Source: Stratiolaelaps scimitus
Lineage: Eukaryota; Arthropoda; Arachnida; Mesostigmata; Laelapidae
Reading direction: 5' to 3'
DNA length: 64,000 bases
Assembly (NCBI GenBank): GCA_019614645.1
Contig: JABWDB010000009.1
Location: 2,441,001 to 2,505,000, forward strand
A program made the position numbers and the translations under genes. Positions 45,886-59,099 of the stretch are shown here, piece by piece; position 1 is the first letter of the stretch, and each line of letters begins with the position of its first letter. A model generated the notes under the pieces. It saw only the letters and a list, made by a program, of their open reading frames with translations. It did not search any database and was not told the DNA's origin.

Positions 45886-48800
45886 ACATATTTTATAAAT
45901 CATTCCATTATTCCCCTCAGGCTGATAATATCATCGACATTTACTGACGATCGCAAACAAAATGGGATTGAATGAACTCGATTTCAGTGCAACTACGCTT
46001 CGGTGTACATTTCAATCAGTGATTGTCTAGCAGGTTACCACCACAATAATAGTGAGTAGTGAAATATTGTACAGTGATCATGGAGTGCAGAATGACCTGC
46101 TCTGTGTTTCACAGCAGCAGATATTCATACAGCTTATTCTGATGTGCGCCGTTGAAAGCAAGAGCTGATGTATTGCCTGCTGCATGCGGAAATCTGTCAT
46201 AAATGGTCGTGGCTATGAACTTATATATGAGCAATCACTCGTAATTACTGCAGATCTCGCCACATTATCATATTTGTTACATTCCTATGCAGACATTATT
46301 GGACGCAGTTTGTCCAGTTTGTGTATATATATATATATTTTTTTTCTTTTTTATATGTAGTCGGTTGCACAAAATCAGATCGGCCCATGGAACATATGTA
46401 TTTTCACCGAACGACACAAGTCATCTTTAGTCGACACCAGACACGAACGCGCAGCGATCGTACAGAACACAGCGCGGCAAAGAAATCCATGTACTGCGCA
46501 CACGAATCCTAAAGAATCTGGGCGGTCCAGTGATTTATGCACGCTTTGTGCTGTCAGTGTCACCGTGGTCACAGGTCGCCAGCGTTTCGCCGTCGTTCGC
46601 TCGTGTGGACTAGAGAACTAGATGATACGGCAAACAAATATTAGAATGGTCGAAATGCTGAATCCGCTCTTTCGGCTGTTTCCGATCGGGAGGCAGGCGT
46701 AAGAAAGGCAGGGGCCACTCCGCACAAATTTGTGCATAGCTGCAGGAGTTGCTTAGTTGATCACAGTGGGGATTCTCTCTCGCGTCGACGCGGAGCGTTT
46801 CAGCAGGTGGAGGGGCGGAGGGTATCGTTGAGGTGAAGCTGAGACGAAATATGAAATTGGTCTGCGAATGTATATTTCGCTAGCGTTCATGTACAGTAGA
46901 TGTATTATATATATTTTGGGTACCCGGTGAGCTTTCGACGTGGACGTGTGTGGCGTGTGGTTGCTATGAAACCATAAGCGGGTTAAGTCGAGCACCGGTT
47001 AAGTCGAGTTTTTTGTCGGAGACTTCGTCTTGGTTGGAGGGCTGCTGTTGCTCGAGAACAATTCCGAGCGTCGTCAGTTGGTGGCGCGTTCTAATCGTGT
47101 GCTGTTTACGGATTGTGGAATTGAGGAATTGGAACAAAGGTGTAATATAGTATAGTGCTATGGAGCCTCGGCACACATCGATGGTAGCGTCATTCTAAGG
47201 ACAATTAGTTGCTGTGAATGTGTGTGGGGGGTTTCACTTTCAGACAAGATGCCGTACTCAGGATAAATTCTCGCCGAAATTCGAACGCGAGATCAGCGGA
47301 CGGCCACCGTCTCGATCACAGGACTGAAAATTACCTCCAGTCTTCGTAAAGAAGTCATCACACAGCATCCATCTATGCACCATCCACCTCCCGCGCCCTT
47401 TCGTTCGACGATGATAATCTTCGTCTTCTGTCGATTTCGGCCGTAAATCGCTCCACCACAGTGGTACCACCACCTTCATTCCGGTATCGGCGACGGCGGG
47501 TCGACCGGCGTCGGGCCCCCGAGCCGAAGTCGCAGTCGTTGTCGTCATCCGCTTGCTATTCTTTTCAAAATGCTGTCAATTGATGTCGCTGCACGCGGCT
47601 GTCTGTCTCTGCGGCACAGTTGCGGCCGTCCGAGAGCTGGCGGGCTGCTAGCTGGCCACACCGTGTCTCATCGCTTCATTCCCGTCAGGATGGGGAACCC
47701 CCTTGTCGAGCTGCTGCCACGATAGCTACTCACTGCTCGATGCCGCTGGCTACCGCTCCTCGATGTCGGATCGTCATCCACTAAATCTGCTAGTTGTATT
47801 GTATTAATGTGTGTAGCGATCCAGATCAGCTACTGCTGTGTGTGCGTCGTTCGTTTGAGCCACCCGACGTCATCGCGACATGATCTGCAGATCATCATCT
47901 GCCACCGCCGTCCGACTTCGGTAGGCATCGCGGCGTTTTTTTTTTACATTGACACGAAGCGTTGGCCAGACACACCAGATTTGAGCAATAAACATACACC
48001 CGAGCGGTGTTCTTTATATTGTATGAGGATGTATTTGGACATCTGCGTGAAACGATGATTTTCTAATGGAAGCTATTGCAAACGAGATGAAACTACAATA
48101 TTCTATGGGCATATGACGAACGACGCTTTAGAATAGAAATACTACGCGGTATTTTTTTTACTGTACCAGCTATAGGAGAAGCGGACGTTTTCAACGATTT
48201 TCGCCTCGTTGATTCACTGGGGTGGCAATTTCAAAGTGCCAAGGGTGCAGTAAATTGCTCTAATTTCAATTGCAAATAAAGTACTGTACCAAGACGTGGA
48301 TCCTTATATATATACCTTATATATATATATACATATATTTATGATATGCGTTCGTCATTTCGATCAGAGCAGGCAATTCACACTGGACGTGGACGTCACC
48401 AATTTTCTACTTTGGTTCGTTGTTTTGTTTCATCAACCTTTTTGTGCGGCCTCTACCTCCCCAGTCAGCCGCTCCGACAACAGAGTGGATGGCAAGCTCA
48501 CCTGCGAGCATCGCTAAGCACAGTAGGATGAATCTCTATTTGGGACTATCCTATAATATGGTGATGGTCGGAGGCAGCTGTAGCTGCCCGTTGTTGTTCC
48601 TCCCATCGTGTGTCAGAATTATCTCCTTGTCGTCATTGAGATGGCTTCCCTTCCCTTCCGTTATGTCTAGGCTCTCCCGTACAATACCCCACTTGTTCCT
48701 CTCTGACACCCCCACGCACCCCATACACACACACACAGACACAAAAACCGCCAGTCACTCGTATGCTCAGCGAGGTGGTGGCACATCACAGTTTGGTGCC

Positions 48801-50500
48801 GTTTCTCTGCCTTCGTAATCTCTCCTATACGACACGCTCCTCACATTGGGCCGGAGCCAGCAGGACAGCAAGCCTGCGAGCCAACGTCCCGAAGCGCCCT
48901 CAGCGGCCTCCAGAGAAATGGGAGAGAGTAGTCAGAGTGGGGAATCGTTGTGGAGAGTGAGGTTGGGGGGGACCACTACAGGGGAACGGGGTTTCGGAGC
49001 CACGCCCAGCTTGCTTATGACGCGCCCTCCTCCACCGGGCTCGGCCGAGCGCCCGGAGTGCTGAGCGCCGGAGCGCACTGGTCGCTGCCCGTTGCTCGCT
49101 GTCGACTCCCCGGCCGATCCCGGGGATATCCCTCCTGTACGGTGGTCTCGTCAGCGCGGCGGCGGTGTCGAAGGAGGAGGCCCAAAGCTCACCGCAAACC
49201 GACATCTCGGCCCGATGAACGACAGACGGCCTCAGCGACGACGACAACGACAACGACGACGAGGAGCCAGCGAAGCCGGTTCGTCGCCGGGCAACGGGAG
49301 GGAAGAAATATGGGGACCTGTGGGGCTTACGAGGTTAGGCTGGATTGGGTGGGGGTTGTCCGACCCGAGTCCTGGCAAGCCTCGCGCGCTGGGGCCTCGG
49401 CTAGCTAGCTGATTGATTTGCTTGCACTACTCGCTAAATTGGGCAGGTCGCAGAGAGCGTCGCACTGCTGCTGCTGCTGCTGTTACCGCTGACTCCGGTT
49501 CGATATGGACCACCAGGTTGCTAGCTCGGTATGGTCGAAGGCGACAGCGATGCGAAAAAAAAAGCGCTCACACGCCGACAGTATTCTGGACGATGCTGGC
49601 GACACATCTGATGATGTTGACAGGTCGTGCGACAGACGGGAGAACGAACGAAGACAATGGGGAGGTGGGGGGGGTGGAGGGGGTATACAGTAGTGGTGGG
49701 TGGGATGTAGAGGCGCAGTGTCGAAAGAGACGAACAGCGAACGGAAAGCGACAGGGTTAGCCACATTGGAGTTCAACGTTGGAGCTCACGAACGCGCACC
49801 CCAAGAGGGAGACGGCGAGTCAACGATGACAGGAGCAAGGGCAGCAACGGTAACAACAACAACAGCAGCAGCAGCGCGGCTGTGGCGGCAGTGGCGGCAG
49901 TGGCGGCAGTGGCGGCGGCGGTGGTGGACCCAGATGAGGTCGAAACGAAGTCCTGGACTTCTACGTAGATCCAGATAGCTGATATGCGCCTAACAGCAGA
50001 CCACAGAACTCAACAGACGAAGTACGTTGAACGACGAGATATGGACTTGACGTAACCCCCCCCCCCTCCTCCATTCTTGCTGTCAAGAGCGGGCGAACTT
50101 GCGGTGACGTTGCCCGCAGACGCTGCCAGTCACTGCCACTACTGGTGGTAGTTCGCGCGTCCTCGGCGTGAAATGAGGCCGCGCCCGTTCGCCGCACTCG
50201 CCTTCGTTGCTCGGTCACAAGGGCCAACCGGGCGCCTTGCCCCGTTCCCGGTTCACAGCTACTCTCGACTGACTTGTCGAGATGTGGCACCTCACACGTT
50301 TCACCTGTCGCGAATGGCAGAGGAGCCCAAAGCACTCACGACGAACCTCCCTCCTGCTTCTCTATAGCGTCTATTTCTCTCGAGTCCCTGGTCTCCTCCT
50401 CTCTCTCTCTCTCTCTCTCTCTGTCTCCCGGTGTCGCCCACGCTCTCACTCAATCTACCAATTCTGCTGTATAATTTGCGCCTGAGTATGTCTGTCTCTC
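43230..50500. other. no confident gene; several GC-rich promoter-like patches
   Basis: The GC-rich patches at 43.8-45.4 kb and 48.8-50.3 kb have many overlapping open frames on both strands and could hold 5' exons. A minus-strand frame with ATG at 44,226 begins with a good signal peptide (MASLELLLVLLLLHGFF) and ends at 44,056 after 56 residues with no splice donor, so it is at best a tiny secreted peptide. A GC palindrome, GCGCGCCCGGGCGCGC, lies near 45,351-45,366 within a longer CG-alternating run. Long TA and poly-T runs occur at 45,832-45,880 and 47,937-47,945. Confidence 0.4.
45832..45880. repeat. (TA)n microsatellite, 49 bp
   Basis: Uninterrupted alternating A and T over 49 bases, among the two longest TA runs in the window. 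Confidence 0.95.
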
Positions 50501-50545
50501 TCCCTCTGTGTGTGTGCTAGTTTGGCCACCATAAGCCATCCTTAC

Positions 50546-50840
50546 CTGGCAAATTGACAAATAGCCCTCCCTTCCTCCCATCCTCCTGGCCGCCACCCCA
50601 GTCCGCACCCCACGAAGACCCTAACACTACCGCGTTAGGCCTCGCCTCCCCACGACTACCCCACAGTAACCCCTCGAAGCCCCCTCCCTCCGGTCCTGCT
50701 GGCGGGCGACTATCCTCTTCACGTCCCTTGACAGTAGACCCACTGCCCGCTACCGTACCTACACCTACGTATGATGGACCCTCCGCATAGCCCATAGCTA
50801 AGACAGTGACGAATGACGAAGCCAACAGCAAATGAGTTTT
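50546..50840 (-). CDS. exon of a glycine-rich secreted protein
   Basis: The exon is bounded by a good acceptor (TTGTACTTTTAG) and a consensus donor (GCCAG|GTAAGG) and is open across 98 codons. It starts KTHLLLASSFVTVLAMGYAEGPSY, a signal-peptide core lacking only the initiator Met. In arthropod cuticle and secreted-protein genes a small first exon often supplies the Met, so this is probably exon 2. The mature part is rich in Gly with Trp and acidic/basic mixes (GVGTVAGSG, GGGFEGLLWGSRGE, SSWGADWGGGQEDGRKGG). If the donor were not used, the frame would run to a TAG at 50,517. First and downstream exons were not identified. A glycine-rich cuticle or defence-type peptide is possible; the family is not recognised. 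Confidence 0.5.
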
Positions 50841-52803
50841 CTAAAAGTACAATGCGCTTTATTGTGTTCGGTGGGATCCTGAGGGCGGTTTCACCACTTC
50901 GTGAGGTTACGACGCAGCGTCCTTTTTCCACATACATTTCTCCCTTATTCTCTGGCTCTTGCATCAATGCCTATTCTCATCATATTTTCCTCTCACGCCC
51001 GTCCTTCTGTCCTTGGCGTTTCTTCCGCACCCGGCCGGGTTCGCCTTCCATCCCGCGACGCTGGAACACCACTCGACGAGAATGCTCGACGAACTCGGCC
51101 GGTCGTTGAGGGCTACTGAGGGGGGGAATCCTCTTGTTTGTAGATTTCGAACGGAACAACTTCAACGACGTAGGTGACATTGCCGCCAACGGCGTACGAT
51201 CGAGGCGCAGAAAACACAGACGGCAGAGTGACCTGCCTCGCCGTCAAATGCAGACATATTCATGTTTACATATTCATTCCTTTTGTCTATTCCTCTCTGT
51301 GTCTCGGTGTCTCTCTCTGTGTGTGTGTACGTGCGTTCGGGGCGACCGCACGTGAACGTCTGTGTACCTTCTATAATCGATAGACATGCTCGTGTTCAGC
51401 GGCTGTATCAGTATCAGCAATCATTGCGCTCTGTTTACAACAGTCGTTCACTTGAGTGGTAGCATATCGTCTATATGATAACTATAATGATTCATGTTCT
51501 TTGCGCATTACGTCCATGCTCTTGCTGCTCAATTCAATTGTATTTGATCGGGGGGAGGTAGGGATCGATTGATCTGAAATGACCGCTAGCCCTTTCGATG
51601 ACACCCTCTGTCAAAATGTGACGGCTCGCTGATCGAGATGACGTCGACGTCGAGCGGAGACTCGTGTTAGAGGACAGGGATTTCTTCCCACAAACACATT
51701 CATCATTGTGTGGATTTCATTGTGAGTCCATTGTTGAAGGAGTGATATTCGTCGGTGTCATCGAGCGGCTTCGATCGTTTCAGACGACGGCGGGCCGTCC
51801 TGTGTCGCTACGCCTCGGGACATTGTCATTTCAGTTCTCTCATATTTAGTCACCTATATTTGTTGTTGATTTGACATCATCGTGATCACGGCCTCGTTCC
51901 CTTCATCTCTGCCGTGACAACCCTCACTACCTAAGTATTTATAATTATTCTCTCTATATTTCCTCATCATCATCATTATCGCCAGCATAATTATCATCAT
52001 CATCATCATCATCATTGTCGTCGTCATTATATAATAATAGTGGTAATTATTATTTTTAGTATTCATATTATTATAATTATCGTTATTAGTTTATGTTCTT
52101 TCTTTCTCGATCTATCTATCTATATCATTTTTCGTTCGTCTCAGTATCGTTTTCTCAGTTTGGTACTACACAGTTGAATCTGTTTTCCGCATGTTGTTGT
52201 TGCTGTAATATTATATAATAGCTTGTGATTTTCAATCCGTCAATTAATTTTCCGCTCAGTGTCCATCTCGTCTGTTTCGCTCTCGGAATGAATGTCCCCC
52301 AGTGTTCCGTCTTGTATTTCTTATATGTACAGCTGTCAATATATATATATACATGTGTACGCCGCCAGGGTCAGCGGCTTCCTCGAGGCGACGATGCCGT
52401 TCGTCGCTATCAAGTAGCATACTCCGGTGGCAACCGCTGGCGTCGGCGCCTGACTCTTTGCAGGCTCGCGTTCACACCGGTGATTTAGCTTTGGCCTTCG
52501 CCCTTCGTCGTTTCGCCGTTAGGGCGTCACGAACGAAATCTAGCCGAAGGAGGCGGCTGCCGAATCCCGGCCCATAGTAGATGATCGCCCATTGGGCGGC
52601 TGTTTACGCCACGACCCGTGCAGGCCGAGCTCTGCCGGCGACTATGCGCGCCTATGAAGGCCCCCTCTTCGTCCGCTGCTCGATCTCTGCGTGCGTCAGG
52701 GCGACGCAATAGTGGCACGAACAACAAACAAGCTTAAAGCTTCTAGGAGCGTGAATAGGCCGTCGAGGACGACGTCCTGAAGCTCGAAAAGTGGCCGGAA
52801 GAG

Positions 52804-52808
<5 letters not shown>

Positions 52809-52848
<40 letters not shown>
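52809..52848. repeat. (GA)20 microsatellite
   Basis: Forty bases of perfect GA dinucleotides on the plus strand, forming a purine-only strand. Confidence 0.95.
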
Positions 52849-52852
<4 letters not shown>

Positions 52853-53315
52853 TTCTATTATAATAATTATGCAGCAGCAGCATCGTTTAGCCATTGTGAT
52901 GACGGCACACAACGAGAAAACGGCAAGCCACACATTTTACGGACGCGCGTCCCAACGCGGACGAACTCGTCTCTGCAACTGTCACCATTCGGAATCGTTT
53001 CGCCGCGAAATTATTATTGTACATACGATCCTCGCCTACTTCTCTCAAGCGACCATCTCGGAATCTGCCGGAATATACATAGCCGTACCATATTTTACAC
53101 CATATATAATAATAATAGTAATAATAATATCTCTATGAACGAATCCAGTACTCAACTGCCACACGGCAGCGGGAGCTGACGGAGCGTCCTCCGAGACCAT
53201 ATCCCTCCCTTCCTCCCTTTCTCTCTGCCTTTGTTTTTCCTGTCTCGTCAAGAGTCATTCGCGTATTGCATATCCTGTACGGCGGCGTATATTGACGTAC
53301 AATCATATTTCTGTG

Positions 53316-53319
<4 letters not shown>

Positions 53320-53349
<30 letters not shown>
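53320..53349. repeat. (CT)15 microsatellite
   Basis: Thirty bases of CT, opposite in strand sense to the GA run 470 bases away, so the two could pair in a single strand. Confidence 0.95.
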
Positions 53350-53354
<5 letters not shown>

Positions 53355-54548
53355 TCAGTAATTTGTTCGTGTAATCCATTTGGTGGTCGTGTTGTGTAAC
53401 GAGTGGGTGAGTGGTCCCGTTATCGTTGACGAGTGCGCTTGAGAAGCGGCTCAAGACTCTTCGCCAAATACAACAGCAACGGCTAGATCTTAGCGACTTC
53501 CGTTTTTTTTTTTTTGCTATTGTTGCATTTCATACTAATGTTGTTGTTGTTGTTGATGCTGTTATTATGGTCGCTGGGGCGTTGGTGCGGTCACAGACGG
53601 ACTATGCATGATTTTATTCTCCTTGGCGTTTTCGTAATTTTCGCGTTGCGCTGCTGCAGCTGCTAATGATGTTGTTGCCGTCGTTGATGTTGTTATCACC
53701 TTTAGTGTGGCTTGCTTGTTGTTGTGCTTGTTGTTGTTGGCATTCGGTCCGAGGCGGCCAAGCGTTGACCAGTGCTAGTCATGTCACCAGGCTTTTGGGT
53801 GTTGCCGAGTAGCGGGTTGTGTGTGTGTGTGTGTGTAATGTGTGTAGATTTGTTTATTTGCTGTGTTGCATTCTTATTTTCGCGTTCTTCTCGTTGGTTA
53901 TTTATCTTGCTAGTATTATTTTTCACAAAATCCAAGGCGCTTGATGGTGATGCCGACTTACGACCGGTGGGACCATATGCTATAGTTTTTTTATATATAT
54001 ATATATATGCATATGTCAAGCCCACAATAATAGAATTGTAATAGTAGCATTATATTCTATAGTAACTTACCCACTCAGACAGAGGCAGGGCACAGGTGAT
54101 AACTTCCTCCCAGACGTAACGTAACATCCGCTACTCGTTCTAAGTTACAGCTAAGTTAAGCTAAGTTTATTGTTCCATCCGACATCGAGACAGAGCTCTT
54201 GGTCGGCAAGTGCCTCGCGGCCCCGCTGTTTGCTCTATGTCTCCACCTGTCCGTCTCTCTACTCTGTGTGGCTATGAATTGATCCATTATTATCGTTATT
54301 AGTATCATTATGATTGTTATTATTATTACTGTTATCGGTATTATCATTATCATCATTCTATCTCTATACAATTGGTATCCGCAGTGGTCGGCTCTTGCTC
54401 TCATCTTAACTGCTAATAACTGCACAGGTTGCAGGTAGACAGGCCTCGTGAACCTCGGTAGGTGGATCTGCTCAGAGTTGCTTTATTATGACGACCTCAT
54501 GTGTGACCTATAATAGCTTTGGTCTGTTTCATCTCATTCTCTCACTCT

Positions 54549-54551
<3 letters not shown>

Positions 54552-54597
<46 letters not shown>
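54552..54597. repeat. (TA)n microsatellite, 46 bp
   Basis: Uninterrupted AT alternation over 46 bases, flanked by CT-rich sequence on both sides. Confidence 0.95.
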
Positions 54598-54600
<3 letters not shown>

Positions 54601-56762
54601 GCTCTCTGGCTCTGTCGTGACACCCACTCACTGCTCGCTTAAACATTGCAAAATTTAACAGGCTGCAGCATTCACGCGAGCCAACAGCGGAGAGATGGCC
54701 GTTCCGGAAGGCGACCCATACCCAAGATCTATATGCGCCCGCAGGCCATAATCTCCTCATTCATTTTCCCCTCAAGTCTGTGTCGGACAAAGGACTCAGT
54801 CTGTATTTGTGTGTGATGTCTATTTATGTATATCCTATATTCATTTGTTTCTATGTCCTCAAGTGACAGTGCTGATTAATTCCTATCCTGTCGAGGCTGC
54901 GCAACAATAAACGCTTGTCCTGTATGTATGCATATATATATATATCTCTTACATATATATATATATATATATAATTATTTATAGTATTTATATGCCACTC
55001 GAAGGTTTACCTGCCGTTGTTAGCAACAACGCGTCCTCTTGGCTACTCCTACCTAAATGACTAGCTGTGACCCCGATAAATATGTGACACACGGCTGGCA
55101 AATAATATCATTCATTCCCACTTCCGTTTGCTGTTGTTGTTTTTTGTTGTTGTTGTTGTTGTTGCTGTTGTTGTTGTGCTGGAGTTCCATCGCTGGAGTC
55201 CCCTTCCACCGAAATAGATACTCGCCACATTCGGCGAATGCAACCGTTCGACCTTCGATTTTGTCACAAAACACTATCATCTCCGAGATCATGTCACAAA
55301 GCGCATGACTGAACAATATCTTCACAAACGCAACGGGTTAGGGGTCGTTAGAGTGGGACGAGGAGGGCGTTTTTTTTGGGGGCGGGAGGGGTAGTTAGCG
55401 AAATGCATTAATTCTCTATCGTGTTTCGTGTTCAATTCGTTCAGGAAGTTGTCGGTGGCCTCCCATCAGCTGTGTTCGGTTTGACTGTCGTTGGTCCTGA
55501 GTTGAACAGGGGGCGCCATCTGTCTGCTCCGGACCGCGCTCCGGGACCAGAGACGAAGGATTCATCCTCGCGACTCGGATGATGCGGATAAAGCATGGTG
55601 TATATATATATATATATATATATATAATAGTCGTTTTGCATATTTTTGACCCGTTGTTGTGTTTCTTCTCGGAGGGATGAATATAGATGCACAGATGAGT
55701 GGAGGACTCCAGCGAAGGCAATTATATGAGTTGCGAATCGAAGGCAACGCGGCTGTTTACTTATATTGTTTGGGGCCGTTCGAGATCATTGCCGCAGCGC
55801 TCCATCGACGACCTTCGGTGGCAGCGTTTCAGTGAGAGGCTTTGTACGCAGAGAGACGTCAACTGGCAAAGGCATCCTGGTCTGGCACTTTACTTGTTGG
55901 TTGGTTGGTTGGTTGGTAGGCTGGGGTGGGCTGGGAGCTATCGTTACGGGGGCAGAAATGGGGAGATTTGATGAAATCCTTAGTCGAGGCGTCGTCTTGC
56001 CTTTAAGTGTTCGTTTTCCTTGATACTGCTGTATATCTATATGTATGTTCTATTGATAAGGGGACTGTCTGTTCGTAGAGGCTGTTTGGATTGAGGCTAG
56101 AATTATAATAATACATGGATAATAGATTGTATATATCTAACTGAGGAAACGGTCGAGTTCGCGTAGTGGACAGATCGTGGTGGCACCACAGAGAAACGGA
56201 CTACATGAATTGCTGACGTATCATGACGGAAATGGCCGAGAGAAAAGTCGATGCAAAATTGTTCTGGGAGCTCTAGGTAGGTATGCTACTATCACTCGTA
56301 CCTCTATATCATAGTACAAATCACGGACAACGATGAGATCAGACACGGGGATTACGCGAGAATCGGGTATAGTGGAGGGCAATAGATAGACAGGCTCCTA
56401 AAACTACAAAAATAGTTTCTTTCACTGTTCAATAGGAATAAATATAGGCCTTGGCTGATAATACTCCTATATCTCTGAATGGCAGTCAGTTTTGGAACTG
56501 ATTTGCGAGGTGCATGCATTTTTGTGTGTGTGTGTGTGGATGGGGAGGGGTAGTTGCGTTCATTTTTGTTTGTGGGTGACAAGGGCGGACAGGAACTTGG
56601 TAAATATAGGGTTTAACTTTCTCTTCTCTTCTAGTGGCCTTTTTAATGTGTGGAAGGCTGGAAAACACATGGAGGATGGGGGTTGTGGGGACGTGGGAAT
56701 GTGTGTCTGTATGAGCCTAAATGCAGAATAGAACCAGGGCACCTGGAGGAGCATTTCTTCCT

Positions 56763-58109
56763 TCAGACCACCGTGTGACGTTTCATATGTAGCGAGAGAT
56801 GGTCGGATCGGGAGAACGCCCTTTCACAAAGCCTGCACTGAAACGGCCGGTCGCCGGTGTGCTTGCGGTAATGCCGAGTCAGCTCGTCAGAACGGGCAAA
56901 CTTCCAGCCGCATCCCTTCCAGGTGCACATATAAGGCTTTTCACCCGTATGGGTCCTCAGGTGGGCCTTCAGGTGTGAGCTCTTGGTGTACGTCTTCGCG
57001 CATCCGGGGTGCGAGCAGGTGTGAATCGTGACCTTCTTGCTCTTGCCGGCGCCCCCAAGGGTGGCCACGCCGCCCGTTGACCCAGCCATGCCCGGCATGC
57101 CCTCGGAGATGCTCGATCGCCGGCCTATCGGGCGTCGAGCGGCGGTTCGCTTGAGAGCCGGACTTAACAGGCTGGGGCAGAACGTTGGAGCTGGCGGCGC
57201 ACCCGTAGGGGACGCCATCACCGACGGTGACGTACTGACCAGGAGATCAGCTGATAGGTGAGGAGAGGACGGGGGAGTCACCATCCGGGGGTACTGAGAG
57301 CCGCTTTCCAATGCTGCCGAGTACGCGCAGCTAGCGATCTGTGTTTCGGGTGACGCTGGAGGAGAGATCTGGGCCGATCCGGGCGCGACAAACCAGCCCG
57401 ATGCTGGTGGCCCACTCTGTTGGCCATATACACCGACGCCGGTGGGTGGATACAGCTTGAATTCATCGACGGGCACCGGACTACTGTAATAACCACCTCC
57501 TGGTGAACCCATTGACGACACGTAGCCCTGCGGCGTCTGAGGAATCTGTGGAACGACCTGAGGCGGATAGCTGGCCTGAGGATGGTATAGCGTTTGTTGG
57601 TCTTCAATGATCTTCGGACCTCCCTTCACGTCAGGGTAGATGGACTCGCCGTAGAGGCTAACGGAATTGTTGCCTTCGTGCGGGGCGTACGACGAGGTGG
57701 ACGAGGCGGGTGATAGCTGGCCAGTCGAGTCGGAACAGCGAAACGCTCGTTCGTGACCCGCACCTCCAGGAACAGTAGCCCCCATGGCCAGTGAGCCTGA
57801 GTCAAGCAACGGCGTGCCCGGAGCCAACGGATGACCTAGCGGAAGCGGGCTGGACGGTGCTCCGGAAGAGGCGTCGTCATCGAATCGAGCCGACGGAATT
57901 GTCGAAGGCACACACCCCCCGAGTCCTGTTGCCGCTCCCATCGTAGAAAGATGATGCTGTGGACTGTCCAGGCTTCCGTGATGGTGGTGATGATGGTGAA
58001 CCAACAGCTGTGGGCTGTGCGGACTTTGGGGGTGGTTAACCGCTGCAAGCGATACCCGCACGTCGGGGTGCACATCGTCGAGTAGGAATGATTCGATGTC
58101 TTGCCACAT
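56763..58109 (-). CDS. Krueppel-like transcription factor, KLF5/dar1 type (terminal exon)
   Basis: This nuclear factor should bind GC/CACCC boxes through three C-terminal C2H2 zinc fingers. In the 448-residue frame they use C365/C370/H383/H387, C395/C400/H413/H417 and C425/C428/H441/H445, joined by TGEKP and TGDRP linkers. [28 protein letters not shown] and [13 protein letters not shown] are near-invariant KLF text, and the protein ends three residues later, as in the family. A basic stretch before the fingers (RRPIGRRSS) may aid nuclear import. The N-terminal part has [12 protein letters not shown], a likely activation motif, a seven-His run and Pro/Ser/Gly-rich text. TTTCAG directly precedes the ATG at 58,109, a typical acceptor, so this is probably the last exon and the true start may lie in an upstream exon. 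No intron interrupts the fingers. Placement nearest KLF5/dar1 is by finger sequence from memory. Confidence 0.92.
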   Translation of the reverse strand: MWQDIESFLLDDVHPDVRVSLAAVNHPQSPHSPQLLVHHHHHHHGSLDSPQHHLSTMGAATGLGGCVPSTIPSARFDDDASSGAPSSPLPLGHPLAPGTPLLDSGSLAMGATVPGGAGHERAFRCSDSTGQLSPASSTSSYAPHEGNNSVSLYGESIYPDVKGGPKIIEDQQTLYHPQASYPPQVVPQIPQTPQGYVSSMGSPGGGYYSSPVPVDEFKLYPPTGVGVYGQQSGPPASGWFVAPGSAQISPPASPETQIASCAYSAALESGSQYPRMVTPPSSPHLSADLLVSTSPSVMASPTGAPPAPTFCPSLLSPALKRTAARRPIGRRSSISEGMPGMAGSTGGVATLGGAGKSKKVTIHTCSHPGCAKTYTKSSHLKAHLRTHTGEKPYMCTWKGCGWKFARSDELTRHYRKHTGDRPFQCRLCERAFSRSDHLSLHMKRHTVV

Positions 58110-58883
58110 CTGAAACACAGGAAGGAAAAAGTAGATGCAGGATTATTATTCGCTGGTATTCGTTTGGTCTGACTCTTTCGGTGGTTCTCCTCAATTGAAA
58201 TTCGATTCATAACTTTAGCTAGTTAGGCTGATTTAAGTACGACTTGTAATCTAGCTTTGATTTTGGCCTGCGTTGCGTGCAGGTCGCACGGCGAGAATCG
58301 AGCCGACGGTGCCTATGCAGTTTCCCAGAGAATGCACGCATAATAAATAATCTGGGAGGATCTAATCTATACAAAATACTATACGATTTAGTAGACAAAT
58401 CTTTTGAGGTTGCTTAATCCTACTGTGCATGGGATTTCTGCTTTCTCTCGATTTTTGTTCTCGTGTGTAACTTCAGTATGATAATGACTGAGCTTTTTTC
58501 GTTTCAAGGTGGCGTTTCTCTCGACGTGGTCCTCATGCAAACCTCAGATAATGAACTGTCATTTGGCACAGTTACCCTGCATCTATCTATCTACCTAATG
58601 CTCTTTCGTTTATTCTTTCTTCCTGTCTCGAAGTCGTCCTTCTCTCCCTCAGTCTGTTCATACTCTATGTTGACTTCAATCAACTCAACCGTCGCACGCC
58701 CGCCCGCCCGCGAACCTGACCTGTCAATCTGTTAACCTCAGATCTAGCTCCACATCCACATCGTCCGGCTTCGTTCCTGCCTGACAACCAGACGCCGAAC
58801 CCTCGGCCTCAGCGCCCCGACTCGCACATAACTTGGACAGACTGTCGACCTCTGAGCTCTGGGTTTGTCCCTCCTGGCATCAG

Positions 58884-59086
58884 CCACATCATGCGAGGGA
58901 GTCAGGAAGGGGGCCCTCGATCTCTGACAGCATCGCGCAGTCCTTCAACCTCGAGAGGTTGATGGAACAAGTCCGAAGCGGACGGAGGAGGGACTTGTAC
59001 AAAAAGATCAACCAACCAGATCTTCGACGAGGGCGGCCTCAGACGGAGGTGCCGCCGGACAAGATCAACGATAAAGATGAGCAAAG
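58884..59086 (+). CDS. exon of an unidentified gene
   Basis: An open frame on the plus strand ends at a consensus donor, CAAAG|GTGAGC (59,086/59,087). The best acceptor is CCTGGCATCAG at 58,881-58,883; GATCTCTGACAG at 58,930 is an alternative, giving a 156-base exon. The peptide reads SFNLERLMEQVRSGRRRDLY, then KKINQPDLRRGRPQTEV and ends PPDKINDKDEQ: charged, soluble and protein-like, with balanced codons. The exon would end in phase 2. It lies just upstream of the KLF exon in the opposite orientation. I do not recognise the family and did not find the neighbouring exons. Confidence 0.45.
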
Positions 59087-59099
59087 GTGAGCAAAGTTA

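Larger units (their letters stand above)
50850..56750. other. microsatellite-rich noncoding DNA
   Basis: Dense simple repeats: (GA)20 at 52,809-52,848, (CT)15 at 53,320-53,349, (GT)n near 53,819-53,837, (TA)n at 54,552-54,597, about 54,932-54,973 and about 55,600-55,625, and (TTG)n near 55,134-55,177. No exon was recognised. Part of this may be the 3' flank of the KLF gene. Confidence 0.5.
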
